Assembly (NCBI GenBank): GCA_002436025.1
Contig: DIXM01000002.1
Span: 186,001-250,000 of the forward strand
Direction: 5' to 3'
From: a candidate division Hyd24-12 bacterium UBA6080
GTDB taxonomy: Bacteria; Fermentibacterota; Fermentibacteria; Fermentibacterales; JCC-6
DNA length: 64,000 nt
This document shows, piece by piece, positions 24,400 through 32,469 of this stretch. Under the pieces are notes generated by a model that saw only the letters and a program-made list of their open reading frames with translations, had not been told where the DNA came from and ran no database searches. Made by a program: the position numbers and the translations under genes. Within the stretch, counting starts at the first letter, position 1. Each line of letters starts with the position of its first letter.

Positions 24400-26099
24400 G
24401 AGGTCTGCCATCGGTCTTCGTCAGGATATTCCGGGGCTATCTGGTTGTGGTTTTCGCCATGGCGCTGCTTCTGTCACTTGTTATCCTGGGTGAGTTCAAC
24501 ACCTCGGCCCGGCGAACCTCCCTCAGTGATCTCACAAGGGTGGGGAGGGCTCTCGAGCCTTCGGTCGCTCCGCTTGTTGCTGATTCGGTGTTCTCAAGGC
24601 TCAGAAGCCATGTGAGAAGCGCCGGCACAGCCATGGGTGCCAGGATACTGGTGGTGAACAGAAGCGGTGGCGTGCTGGCGGACAGCGACCCCTCCATTCC
24701 CGTACCGGAAAACGTAAGGACAAGACCCGACGTAATTGCAGCATTCAACGGAATCGAGGGAACCTTCGAGAATCAGGGAGGACCCGGTGACCCCTACACA
24801 CTCAACGCATCCGTCCCCATTTTTTTCGTTGACAGCGTGATAGCAGTGATGAGGGTAAGCCTTGAGACCGACCGCTGGCACGGCGCCATGGACAACCTCG
24901 CCCGAAAGATACTGATCGTCATCCTTGTTCTTCTGATGCTCGCCCTGGCGGCGGGATGGTTCATCGCAAGGGGTATCGCGAGTCCGCTCAGGGAACTTGC
25001 GGAACTCACCGAACGTGTCAAGGAAGGGGACCTGGGCGCCCGCGCGTCGCCTGGCACCACCCGGGAGCACATGCAGCTTGCGCTTGTGCTCAACGAAACC
25101 CTCTCCCGCACCCGGCAGCTCGTGGAGGACCTGAGGGCAAGCGACCGCAGGAACCTGGCCGTGCTCCGCTCAATCGTGGAGGGGCTTGCCGTGACCGATG
25201 GAAGGGGCGGGATTGTACTGACGAACGACTCTTTTTCGGGGTTGTTCCACACCCAGCCTGACGGCAGGGGGATACCCCCGGCGGTGACCGATGTTATCTG
25301 CTCGAAGAGGGAGAAGGGAAGGCTTGAGACAGCGGGGAGGGTCATCGCGTTTGAATCGGCTTCCATCGAGGGGGCTTCGGGCCGGGTCTTCTCTTTCCGT
25401 GACATCACCGGCGAGGAACGGATGGAGAACATCAAACGCGAGTTCACGATCAATGTGGCGCACGAGCTCCGCACTCCTCTCACGGCCATCAAAGGCTACA
25501 CCGAAACCCTTCTGGAAAGCCCGTCCGACGATGCCGTCCCCCTTCTCAGGGTGATCGCCCGGAACGCCGACAGGATGATCAGTCTGGTCCGGGACATACA
25601 GACGCTTTCCGAACTTGAGGATTCTGCGGCCTCCGAACCGCCCACAAGGGTTCTGGTCAGGGAAACCCTTGAAACCGTGCTTCCACTTTTCAGACCGGCC
25701 GCCGAGGGCAAGGGGCTCGAACTTGAAGTCTGCCTGGATGACCAGGAACTTGCCGTTTCGGTTGACAGGTACCGCCTCGAACAGGTCCTCGTGAACCTGC
25801 TCGAGAACGCCGTCAGGTACACCGACTCGGGACGCATCCAGGTCAGGGCCGAAAGGTACGCAAACCTCGTGGCGATAGCCGTTTCCGACACCGGTCCGGG
25901 CATTGCCCCCGAGCACCTTCCCAGGCTGTTCGAACGTTTCTACGTGGTGGACCGTTCCCGCTCCCGAAGGGTTGGGGGCACGGGGCTCGGGCTTGCCATA
26001 GTGAAGCATATCGTGGAGGGGATGGGGGGCTCCGTCCGGGTGGACAGCACACCGGGCGCGGGAACCATTTTCACTGTCATGGTCCCCGTTGCTCCGTGA
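24396..26099 (+). CDS. phoR: PhoR-like sensor histidine kinase
   Basis: A 567-residue membrane kinase: transmembrane helix about 14-32, periplasmic sensor about 33-170, second helix about 172-190, HAMP about 190-245, PAS-like domain about 255-340. Then come the H box VAHELRTPL with phospho-accepting His356, N box NLLENAVRYTD, and G boxes DTGPGIAP and GGTGLGLAI. The TTG start at 24396 overlaps the phoB stop by four bases. Long PhoR proteins with a periplasmic domain are common outside Proteobacteria. It probably senses the Pst/PhoU state and phosphorylates the coupled regulator. Confidence 0.9.
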   Translation: MRGLPSVFVRIFRGYLVVVFAMALLLSLVILGEFNTSARRTSLSDLTRVGRALEPSVAPLVADSVFSRLRSHVRSAGTAMGARILVVNRSGGVLADSDPSIPVPENVRTRPDVIAAFNGIEGTFENQGGPGDPYTLNASVPIFFVDSVIAVMRVSLETDRWHGAMDNLARKILIVILVLLMLALAAGWFIARGIASPLRELAELTERVKEGDLGARASPGTTREHMQLALVLNETLSRTRQLVEDLRASDRRNLAVLRSIVEGLAVTDGRGGIVLTNDSFSGLFHTQPDGRGIPPAVTDVICSKREKGRLETAGRVIAFESASIEGASGRVFSFRDITGEERMENIKREFTINVAHELRTPLTAIKGYTETLLESPSDDAVPLLRVIARNADRMISLVRDIQTLSELEDSAASEPPTRVLVRETLETVLPLFRPAAEGKGLELEVCLDDQELAVSVDRYRLEQVLVNLLENAVRYTDSGRIQVRAERYANLVAIAVSDTGPGIAPEHLPRLFERFYVVDRSRSRRVGGTGLGLAIVKHIVEGMGGSVRVDSTPGAGTIFTVMVPVAP

Positions 26100-26136
26100 C
26101 TCTTCAAGGGGGCTTCGTCTCCCCTGACCGGCCGTC

Positions 26137-26175
26137 TTAACAATTCCTCAACAATCGCTGAATGCCCCGTTAACA
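26137..26175 (+). promoter_or_regulatory. Pho-box-like array: four TTAACA-type repeats at 11-bp spacing
   Basis: TTAACA at 26137, TCAACA at 26148, TGAATG at 26159 and TTAACA at 26170 are spaced exactly 11 bases apart. An 11-bp period of short direct repeats is the known layout of PhoB/PhoP binding sites, and TTAACA is the PhoP half-site of Bacillus. The array lies between phoR and the porin-pst genes, about 70 bases before the porin start. No clear -10 box was found downstream. Confidence 0.7.
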
Positions 26176-26241
26176 TCCGGGTCGGATTGTTGCGCCAAGG
26201 CACGGCAGGTGCCAAACAGAACAACCGAAAGGGGTATAAGA

Positions 26242-27306
26242 ATGAAGTCATTTCTCATCGCGGCTCTGGTGCTGCTCATGGCCGCAACCTCCTTCGCTTC
26301 GGGCGAGTTCAGCACAGGCGGCGCCGAGTTGCTGAAGTTCAAGGGAACGGGTTACTTCAGGTGGGACTTCTACGGTCAGGAAGAAGTGAATCCCGAGAAC
26401 AACATGTCCTCGTTCTTCACGATCGACTGGCTTCCCAAACTGAACGACTTCGTTGACGGCAAGATCAACCTGGAACTCTCCAGCAACAATGGCAACATCA
26501 AGCTCGCGGACATGTTCCTCAACCTCAACTTCACCGAGAACCTTTCCCTCATGGGCGGGCAGTTCAAGGTTCCCTTCGGCTACGCAAACACCCGTTCCAG
26601 CAGCAGCATGTACTTCGCGGACAGGGCCTACATCTCGAGCGTCGGCGACTACAAGAACTACGCGGCACGTGACAACGGCATCTGCCTCGTGGCCTCCTTC
26701 GAGCCCGTCACCGTCGACCTGGCGCTTTTCAACGGCACCGGCGGCAACACGGTCTCCGACAACGACGAGAACAACCAGTTCGCAGCCAGGGCCAGCGTCG
26801 AGGCGGCTGAGTGGATCACCTTCGGCGGTGCCTACACAACCATCGGCCAGCCCGAGATCGAGGACACCACCGGCACCACCGAGAGCTGGAGCAGCAGCGG
26901 TATCGACGTGTTCGCAGTGGTGAACTACCCCATGGGTGAGACCGCGAAGCTCTTCTTCGAGGGCGAGTACGCCATGCTGGGCCGCACAGGCGCTGAAGAA
27001 GCGGGCATGGAGATGACCGACGGTTCGTGCATGAGCATGGCCGCGGCCGCCGAGTTCGCCGTTGGCGAAGGCTTCGTCAGAGCCGTTCGTCCCGCCGTCA
27101 GGTACGACATGGTGAACCCCTCCACGACCCTTGCCGAGGGTGCCGAAGAACCCAAGAACAACGTGAACGTTATCGACTTCTGTGTGGCCCTGGACCTTAC
27201 CAGCAGCAAGAACACCCTTATGCTCGGTGCCCGCAACTACGGCTTCGAGAACGAGGATCTAGACGGCTACACCAACATGTACCTCAACTGGCGGATGAAC
27301 TTCTGA
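26242..27306 (+). CDS. Outer-membrane porin, phosphate-selective (OprO/OprP-like) type
   Basis: A 354-residue barrel protein with a clear signal peptide (MKSFLIAALVLLMAATSFAS). Strands alternate throughout, with LMGGQFKVPFGYANTRSS matching the phosphate-selective porin family's GQFK-x-PFG motif. It ends in NWRMNF with terminal Phe. Start ATG 26242 follows AAAGGGG. Lying first behind the Pho-box array and ahead of pstS, it should let phosphate across the outer membrane under starvation. Anion selectivity is inferred from family and context. Confidence 0.85.
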   Translation: MKSFLIAALVLLMAATSFASGEFSTGGAELLKFKGTGYFRWDFYGQEEVNPENNMSSFFTIDWLPKLNDFVDGKINLELSSNNGNIKLADMFLNLNFTENLSLMGGQFKVPFGYANTRSSSSMYFADRAYISSVGDYKNYAARDNGICLVASFEPVTVDLALFNGTGGNTVSDNDENNQFAARASVEAAEWITFGGAYTTIGQPEIEDTTGTTESWSSSGIDVFAVVNYPMGETAKLFFEGEYAMLGRTGAEEAGMEMTDGSCMSMAAAAEFAVGEGFVRAVRPAVRYDMVNPSTTLAEGAEEPKNNVNVIDFCVALDLTSSKNTLMLGARNYGFENEDLDGYTNMYLNWRMNF

Positions 27307-27339
27307 TCCGCTCAGCGGAAAGAATGGAAAGAAACTGAA

Positions 27340-28191
27340 ATGAAAACGGCAGCAGCAATACTCTCGACACTTCTTCTGGCTCTTGCGGCGGCCTGCGGCG
27401 AACAGCCCGAACCGGCAGCAGAAGAAGCCGGCGCCGACTCCACCGTTGCTCTCAGCGGCGAGATCAGCGTTGTGGGCTCCACAACTGTTCAGCCTCTGGC
27501 CGAGGTTCTTGGAGAGGCTTTCGAAGCCCTCAACCCTGATCTCACCATCATCGTAAGCGGCGGCGGCAGCAGCGTTGGCGTGAAGAGCGCGGGCGACGGC
27601 AGTGCCCAGATCGGCATGGCCTCGAGGCACATCAAATCCTCCGAGTACGATGAGTTCCCCGGCATCGTGGTCCACACCATCGCCAACGACGGCATAGCGA
27701 TCGTCGTCGAGCCCGGTGTTACCGTTGACGTCCTGACCATGGACCAGTGTCGCGACATCTTCTCCGGCGCTGTGACGAACTGGAACCAGGTTGGCGGACC
27801 GGACATGCCCATCATCGTGGTTTCCAGGGAAGAGGGCTCCGGGACCCGTGGAGCCTTCGAGGAACTGGTTCTCGGCGAGGAAGCCCTCATGGCCGAGAGC
27901 GCCATACTCCAGCCTTCCAACGGCGCCGTCAGGACCACCTGCAGCACCACTCCCGGAGCTGTGGCCTACCTTTCCTTCGGATACCTCGATCCTTCGGTGA
28001 AGACCATCGCCATCGACGGAGCCGATCCCACGCCTGAAAACGTGGCCAACGGCAGCTACCCGGTATCCAGGCCCCTTAACATGATCACCAGCGGTGAGCC
28101 CCAGGGCGCCGTTGCCGCATGGCTTTCCTTCATCACGAGTGAAGATGGCCAGGCCATCGTGGTGGCCGAAGGCTACCTTCCCATCAACTGA
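27340..28191 (+). CDS. pstS: Phosphate ABC transporter substrate-binding lipoprotein
   Basis: A 283-residue periplasmic lipoprotein: signal with lipobox LAAAC (Cys19), then a binding domain with VVGSTTVQPLAEVL, GGGSSVGVKSA and SREEGSGTRGAFEEL, the phosphate-contact loops of PstS. It captures phosphate for PstCAB. It follows the porin by 33 bases and belongs to the porin-pst-phoU operon. Strongly similar to the second PstS at 31545-32324, which lacks the lipobox. Confidence 0.95.
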   Translation: MKTAAAILSTLLLALAAACGEQPEPAAEEAGADSTVALSGEISVVGSTTVQPLAEVLGEAFEALNPDLTIIVSGGGSSVGVKSAGDGSAQIGMASRHIKSSEYDEFPGIVVHTIANDGIAIVVEPGVTVDVLTMDQCRDIFSGAVTNWNQVGGPDMPIIVVSREEGSGTRGAFEELVLGEEALMAESAILQPSNGAVRTTCSTTPGAVAYLSFGYLDPSVKTIAIDGADPTPENVANGSYPVSRPLNMITSGEPQGAVAAWLSFITSEDGQAIVVAEGYLPIN

Positions 28192-28210
28192 GATAGAACA
28201 GGGGATCCAA

Positions 28211-29128
28211 GTGCCTCACGGAAGGTCGACGGTGAAAAACAGGGTTGAGAACACCATGAAGACAGTTCTCATGATCTCGGCCCTCTCATCCGTGGCGATC
28301 GTGTTCCTCATCGGGTTCTTCACCCTGAAGGAATCGATCCCGGCCTTTCGCGGTATTGGTCCTTTGAACATGCTTACCGAGAAGGTCTGGCGCCCCGGGC
28401 AGGATTCCTACGGCATCCTTGCGATGATCGCCGGTTCGGGCCTGGTGACCCTCGGTTCAGTTCTGATAGGCGTACCCCTGGCGCTGGGGTGCGCCGTCTT
28501 CCTGGCTGAAGTGGCTCCGAAGTGGATGGCAGAGATAGTCAGGCCTTCGGTGGAGCTTCTGGCCGGGATACCGTCGGTCGTGTACGGCCTTTTCGGCATG
28601 GTCGTGCTCGTACCGCTTGTAAGAGGGATCGAGGTGCCCGGAAACACCGGGTTCGGCCTGCTCTCCGCGTCAGTTGTCCTTGCCGTGATGATCCTTCCCA
28701 CAATAGCGAGCGTCGCGGAAAGCGCTCTCAGAAGCGTTCCCAGAAGCTACTACAACGGGTCGCTCGCGCTTGGCGCGACCCGCTGGGAAACCATCTGGCG
28801 GGTCAACATCCCGGCGGCCCGCTCGGGAATACTCAGCGCAGTTGTGCTGGGGCTTGGCAGGGCACTCGGGGAAACCATAGCGATGATCATGGTGATAGGG
28901 AACTCGGTCATCATGCCCAAGGCCCTCACCGGCAACCCCCTGTCGATTTTCCTCAGCAGGGCCAGAACCCTTACCGGCAACATCGCCGTGGAGATCTCCT
29001 ACGCCACCGGAGTGCATGAGAGCGCCCTCTTCGCAACAGGCGTCGTCCTCTTCCTGCTGATAATGATCGTGAACACCAGTGCCAGGGGACTTCTGAAGGC
29101 AAGCATTGAAGGCGGGAGACGCAAATGA
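28211..29128 (+). CDS. pstC: Phosphate ABC transporter permease PstC
   Basis: Six transmembrane helices over about 305 residues, with the PstC pattern: GSGLVTLGSVLIGVPLALGCAVFLAE, GIPSVVYGLFGM, and the EAA loop LGATRWETIWRVNIPAARSG that contacts PstB. GTG 28211 follows AGGGGATCC; a GTG at 28232 after GGAAGG is an equally plausible start and would shorten the protein by seven residues. Overlaps pstA by four bases. Confidence 0.95.
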   Translation: MPHGRSTVKNRVENTMKTVLMISALSSVAIVFLIGFFTLKESIPAFRGIGPLNMLTEKVWRPGQDSYGILAMIAGSGLVTLGSVLIGVPLALGCAVFLAEVAPKWMAEIVRPSVELLAGIPSVVYGLFGMVVLVPLVRGIEVPGNTGFGLLSASVVLAVMILPTIASVAESALRSVPRSYYNGSLALGATRWETIWRVNIPAARSGILSAVVLGLGRALGETIAMIMVIGNSVIMPKALTGNPLSIFLSRARTLTGNIAVEISYATGVHESALFATGVVLFLLIMIVNTSARGLLKASIEGGRRK

Positions 29129-29973
29129 GGAAACTTGTTCAGAACGCCGCCTTCACGGTCTTCTGGATGGCCGGGCTCGGGGCGGTGCTGATAATGCTTT
29201 CCGTGGTGGGATACGTGGTTTTCAAGGGATTCGCGGACATCACCCCCGAGTTCTTCACCACCTCACCGAGGGGCGGCCTCTCGGGCGAGGGGGGCATTCA
29301 GTCCACCATCATCACCACGGTCTATCTGGTCGTGCTCACTCTTCTGGTGGCAACCCCTCTTGGGGTCGGAGCCGGCATCTACCTTGTGGAGTACGCAGAC
29401 CAGGCCAGATCAGGGTTCATGAAGCGGATCACCTCCGCTGCGCGCTTCGGTGTGGAAACCCTTGCCGGAGTGCCATCGATAATCTTCGGCCTTTTCGGCT
29501 ACGCGCTGTTCGTCACGGCGCTGAAACTCGGTTTCAGCCTCGCGTCCGCGGCCCTGGCCGGTTCGTGCCTCATCATCCCCGTTATCATCAGGACCACCGA
29601 GGAAGCCCTCAAGGCGGTTCCCGATTCCTACCGCGAAGGATCCCTTGCCCTGGGAGCCTCCCGCTGGGAAACCATCTGGAAGGTGATCCTGCCATCCGCG
29701 TTTCCCGGGATAACCACGGGGATCGTCCTGGGGGCAGGCAGGATCGTGAGCGAGACCGCCATCTTCTTCGTAACCCTGGGCGGAAGCTACCGGACTCCGA
29801 CCTCCCTTCTGGCCAGCGGCCGTTCCATGGCGCTTCACGTCTACTACCTGGCCATGGAGACAAGGGCTTTCGACAAGGCAATGGCCACGGCGGCAGTGCT
29901 GGTGGTCCTTGTGATACTGATGAACCTTTCCATCAACATGATTTCCCGGCGCATAACCCGGGATACGAGGTAG
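29125..29973 (+). CDS. pstA: Phosphate ABC transporter permease PstA
   Basis: A 282-residue inner-membrane protein with six helices. GVPSIIFGLFGYALFV and the EAA loop LGASRWETIWKVILPSAFPG are diagnostic, and GLSGEGGIQSTIITTVYLV is the usual PstA N-terminal region. Together with PstC it forms the phosphate channel. ATG 29125 overlaps the pstC stop by four bases, and pstB begins three bases after its stop. Confidence 0.95.
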   Translation: MRKLVQNAAFTVFWMAGLGAVLIMLSVVGYVVFKGFADITPEFFTTSPRGGLSGEGGIQSTIITTVYLVVLTLLVATPLGVGAGIYLVEYADQARSGFMKRITSAARFGVETLAGVPSIIFGLFGYALFVTALKLGFSLASAALAGSCLIIPVIIRTTEEALKAVPDSYREGSLALGASRWETIWKVILPSAFPGITTGIVLGAGRIVSETAIFFVTLGGSYRTPTSLLASGRSMALHVYYLAMETRAFDKAMATAAVLVVLVILMNLSINMISRRITRDTR

Positions 29974-29976
29974 CCC

Positions 29977-30744
29977 ATGGAACAGGTCAGACTGACGACC
30001 CGTGACTACTCACTCTTCTACGGCGAATTCAGGGCGTTGAACAGGATAAGCCTCTCGATCCCTGCCAACAGGATCACGGCGTTCATCGGCCCCTCGGGTT
30101 GCGGCAAGAGCACCCTTCTCCGGAGTTTCAACAGGATGAACGAGCTGATACCCGGTGTGCGCACCGAGGGAACGGTTCTCCTGGATGAGGGCGACATCTT
30201 CAGGGAGGATGTTGTGAACCTCAGGAAAAGGGTCGGCATGGTGTTCCAGCGGCCCAACCCATTCCCGAAGACAATTTATGACAATGTGACGTACGGTCCC
30301 AGAGTGCACGGCATGAAGAACCGCTCGAAGCTTGCTGCGATCGCCGAAGAAAGCCTGACCAGGGCAGCCCTGTGGGACGAGGTCAAGGATCAGCTCCACA
30401 AGTCCGCCATGGCCCTGTCGGGAGGGCAGCAGCAGAGGCTCTGCATCGCCAGGGCAATCGCGGTCTCCCCCGAGGTTATCCTGATGGACGAGCCCGCATC
30501 GGCTCTGGACCCCGTAGCAACGATCAAGATCGAAGAGCTGATGAACTCGCTGAAGGAAAAGTACACAATAGTGATCGTGACCCACAACATGCAGCAGGCG
30601 GCCCGGGTGTCGGATTTCACGGCCTTCCTTCTCACCGATGAGAACAGGGCCGGGAACATGGTGGAATTCGGCCCCACCAACAGGATCTTCACTTCCCCCT
30701 CGGACCGGAGAACTGAAGACTACATCACCGGCCGGTTCGGATAG
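29977..30744 (+). CDS. pstB: Phosphate ABC transporter ATPase PstB
   Basis: A 255-residue ABC ATPase with Walker A GPSGCGKST, the PstB-specific LLRSFNRMNELIPG following it, signature LSGGQQQRLCIARA, Walker B VILMDEPASALDP and switch His in THNMQQAAR. It powers phosphate import. The gene sits between pstA and phoU with short gaps of 3 and 14 bases. Confidence 0.96.
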   Translation: MEQVRLTTRDYSLFYGEFRALNRISLSIPANRITAFIGPSGCGKSTLLRSFNRMNELIPGVRTEGTVLLDEGDIFREDVVNLRKRVGMVFQRPNPFPKTIYDNVTYGPRVHGMKNRSKLAAIAEESLTRAALWDEVKDQLHKSAMALSGGQQQRLCIARAIAVSPEVILMDEPASALDPVATIKIEELMNSLKEKYTIVIVTHNMQQAARVSDFTAFLLTDENRAGNMVEFGPTNRIFTSPSDRRTEDYITGRFG

Positions 30745-30758
30745 AAGGAGGTGCCGTA

Positions 30759-31412
30759 ATGGGCAGGGAACAATACCAGCTTGAGCTTCAGGAACTGAAG
30801 AACCAGATGACGTCCGTGGTGGAGCTGGTGAAGAGGAACATCAGGGATTCCATAAAGTTCCTTGAAAGCCGGGACATGAAGGGCGCCGGGCTTGTGATCG
30901 AATCCGACGAGCAGGTGAATCACAAGTGCTGGGACATTGAGGAGCACTGCATCAGGCTCATAGCTACGCAGCAGCCGGTGGCCGGTGACCTGCGGTTCGT
31001 CTTCAGCGTCCTTCATATCACGAACGAGGTGGAGCGGATCGGCGACTACGCAAAGGGAATCGCCAGGATCAGCAGAAAAATAGGCGCCGAACCGCTGATC
31101 AAACCGCTGATAGACATACCGAGAATGGGTGACATCGCCGTCGGGATGCTGGAGGATGCGCTGAGGGCGTTCAATGAAGGAGACGACAAGGCAGCCCGTG
31201 AGATCCCCACCAGGGACATACAGATCGACATCCTGTACAGGCAGGTGCACCGTGAACTGCTGACATTCGTCATGGAACGCCCCACGAACATGGAGCAGTG
31301 CATGCTTCTGGACTGGGTCGCCCACAACCTCGAGCGGGTGGGCGACAGGGTCATAAACATATGTGAGAGAGTGATCTTTACCGTTACCGGAGAAGTGGTT
31401 GACTTCAACTGA
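30759..31412 (+). CDS. phoU: Phosphate signalling protein PhoU
   Basis: A 217-residue all-helical protein with two PhoU repeats. Each carries metal-binding E-x-x-x-D-type motifs (VIESDEQVNHKCWDIEEHC; VAHNLERVGDRVINI) and LRFVFSVLHITNEVERIGD, all typical. PhoU links the Pst transporter to PhoR and shuts down the Pho response when phosphate is plentiful. GGAGGTG upstream gives a strong start at ATG 30759. It ends the main pst transcription unit. Confidence 0.95.
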   Translation: MGREQYQLELQELKNQMTSVVELVKRNIRDSIKFLESRDMKGAGLVIESDEQVNHKCWDIEEHCIRLIATQQPVAGDLRFVFSVLHITNEVERIGDYAKGIARISRKIGAEPLIKPLIDIPRMGDIAVGMLEDALRAFNEGDDKAAREIPTRDIQIDILYRQVHRELLTFVMERPTNMEQCMLLDWVAHNLERVGDRVINICERVIFTVTGEVVDFN

Positions 31413-31482
31413 GTTTTCATCCTCACGCCGCCCTGAAGGCGCCGGGGGCCTTCGAGGAAAAATCCCGGAACTCCTCCTGTCT

Positions 31483-31514
31483 GCCGGCCTGCGCCTCACC
31501 CCACGCGGGCCGGC
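31483..31514 (+). other. Stable hairpin in the leader of the second pstS
   Basis: Bases 31483-31493 pair with 31504-31514 (10 Watson-Crick pairs plus one T-G), with a 10-base loop CCTCACCCCA. It lies about 30 bases before the pstS2 start. No T-run follows, so it is not a standard terminator. It might stabilise the pstS2 transcript after processing or attenuate read-through from phoU. A smaller hairpin (31435-31440 with 31448-31453) precedes it. The rest of the 132-base gap shows no promoter I can defend. Confidence 0.4.
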
Positions 31515-31544
31515 TCCCGGAAACCAAACGCGAAAGGAACGATC

Positions 31545-32324
31545 ATGAAAAAAGCATTCGTAAGCCTTCTTGTCCTTGCCGCCCTCTCCCTGGCCACCGA
31601 GGTCACAATCGCTGGATCAACGACCGTTCAGCCCCTCGCCGAAACACTGGGCGAAGCATTTGAGGCATCTCATTCCGGCGTTACCATCACCGTCTCCGGC
31701 GGCGGCAGCAGCGTTGGTGTGAAGAGCGCAGCCGAGGGAACCGTGAACATCGGGATGGCCTCCAGGGAGATCAAGGCCTCCGAGATCGCCGAGTACCCCA
31801 CCATGGTGGTTCACACCATTGCCCGTGACGGCATCGCCATCGTGGCGCACCCGGAATGCACCGTAACCGGTCTCAGCATGGATCAGGTCAGGGGCATCTT
31901 CGACGGCTCCATCAGCAACTGGTCGCAGGTCGGCGGCGCCTCCATGCCCATCACGGTCGTTGCCAGGGAAGAGGGTTCGGGAACGAGGGCCGCGTTTGAG
32001 GAGATCGTCATGGGCGAAGCCCTCATCACCGACATGGCCATCCTTCAGCCTTCCAACGGTGCGGTCAGGACCACCATCAACACCACCCCGGGAACCGTTG
32101 GTTTCCTCGGCTTCGGCTACATCGATTCCAGCATCAAGGCTTTTGCCGTAGGCGGCTCAACTCCCACAGCCACCCACGTGAACGATGGAAGCTACCCTGT
32201 CGTGAGGCCCCTCAACCTGGTTACCATGGGTCAGCCCTCAGGCGCGGTTGCGCAGTTCATTGACTTCGTTCTCAGCGCTGAAGGTCAGGCTATCGTGGCC
32301 GAGGACTACATCCCGGTCAGGTAG
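31545..32324 (+). CDS. Second phosphate-binding protein, soluble PstS
   Basis: A 259-residue paralog of PstS at 27340. The signal peptide (MKKAFVSLLVLAALSLA) has no lipobox cysteine, and the binding domain begins at once with AGSTTVQPLAETLGEAFEA, then GGGSSVGVKSA, AREEGSGTRAAFEEI and SNGAVRTTINTTPG. It should be a free periplasmic phosphate-binding protein, unlike the lipid-anchored copy. GAAAGGA precedes ATG 31545. A strong terminator follows. Two binding proteins in one pst locus may give different affinities or expression. Confidence 0.93.
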   Translation: MKKAFVSLLVLAALSLATEVTIAGSTTVQPLAETLGEAFEASHSGVTITVSGGGSSVGVKSAAEGTVNIGMASREIKASEIAEYPTMVVHTIARDGIAIVAHPECTVTGLSMDQVRGIFDGSISNWSQVGGASMPITVVAREEGSGTRAAFEEIVMGEALITDMAILQPSNGAVRTTINTTPGTVGFLGFGYIDSSIKAFAVGGSTPTATHVNDGSYPVVRPLNLVTMGQPSGAVAQFIDFVLSAEGQAIVAEDYIPVR

Positions 32325-32348
32325 CGGCCCCGCAGATGGAGTTGCTTA

Positions 32349-32383
32349 CGGGACCGGCGTGAAAGCGCCGGTCCCGCTTGTTT
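32349..32383 (+). terminator. Rho-independent-like terminator after the second pstS
   Basis: A perfect 11-bp GC-rich stem (32349-32359 with 32366-32376) with a six-base loop TGAAAG, followed by CTTGTTT. The T-tract is imperfect, but position 25 bases after the pstS2 stop supports a terminator for the pst locus. Confidence 0.75.
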
Positions 32384-32408
32384 CACCCGGAACCGTCTTC
32401 CTGCGGGA

Positions 32409-32437
32409 TTGACACCCTGTCACCAGCGAAGTAGACA
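32409..32437 (+). promoter_or_regulatory. Putative sigma-70-type promoter for the RCC1-like gene
   Basis: A perfect -35 hexamer TTGACA at 32409-32414 is followed after 17 bases by TAGACA (32432-32437), a weak -10 match. It lies just downstream of the pst terminator and 33 bases before the ATG at 32470, so a monocistronic unit is likely. Confidence 0.45.
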
Positions 32438-32469
32438 AGACAGTGTCACGTAACGAAGGGGGGTTGATC

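Noticed and set aside
31435..31514. Terminator between phoU and the second pstS
   Set aside because: Two hairpins exist but neither is followed by a T-run, so I list only the stronger one as a structure of unknown role.
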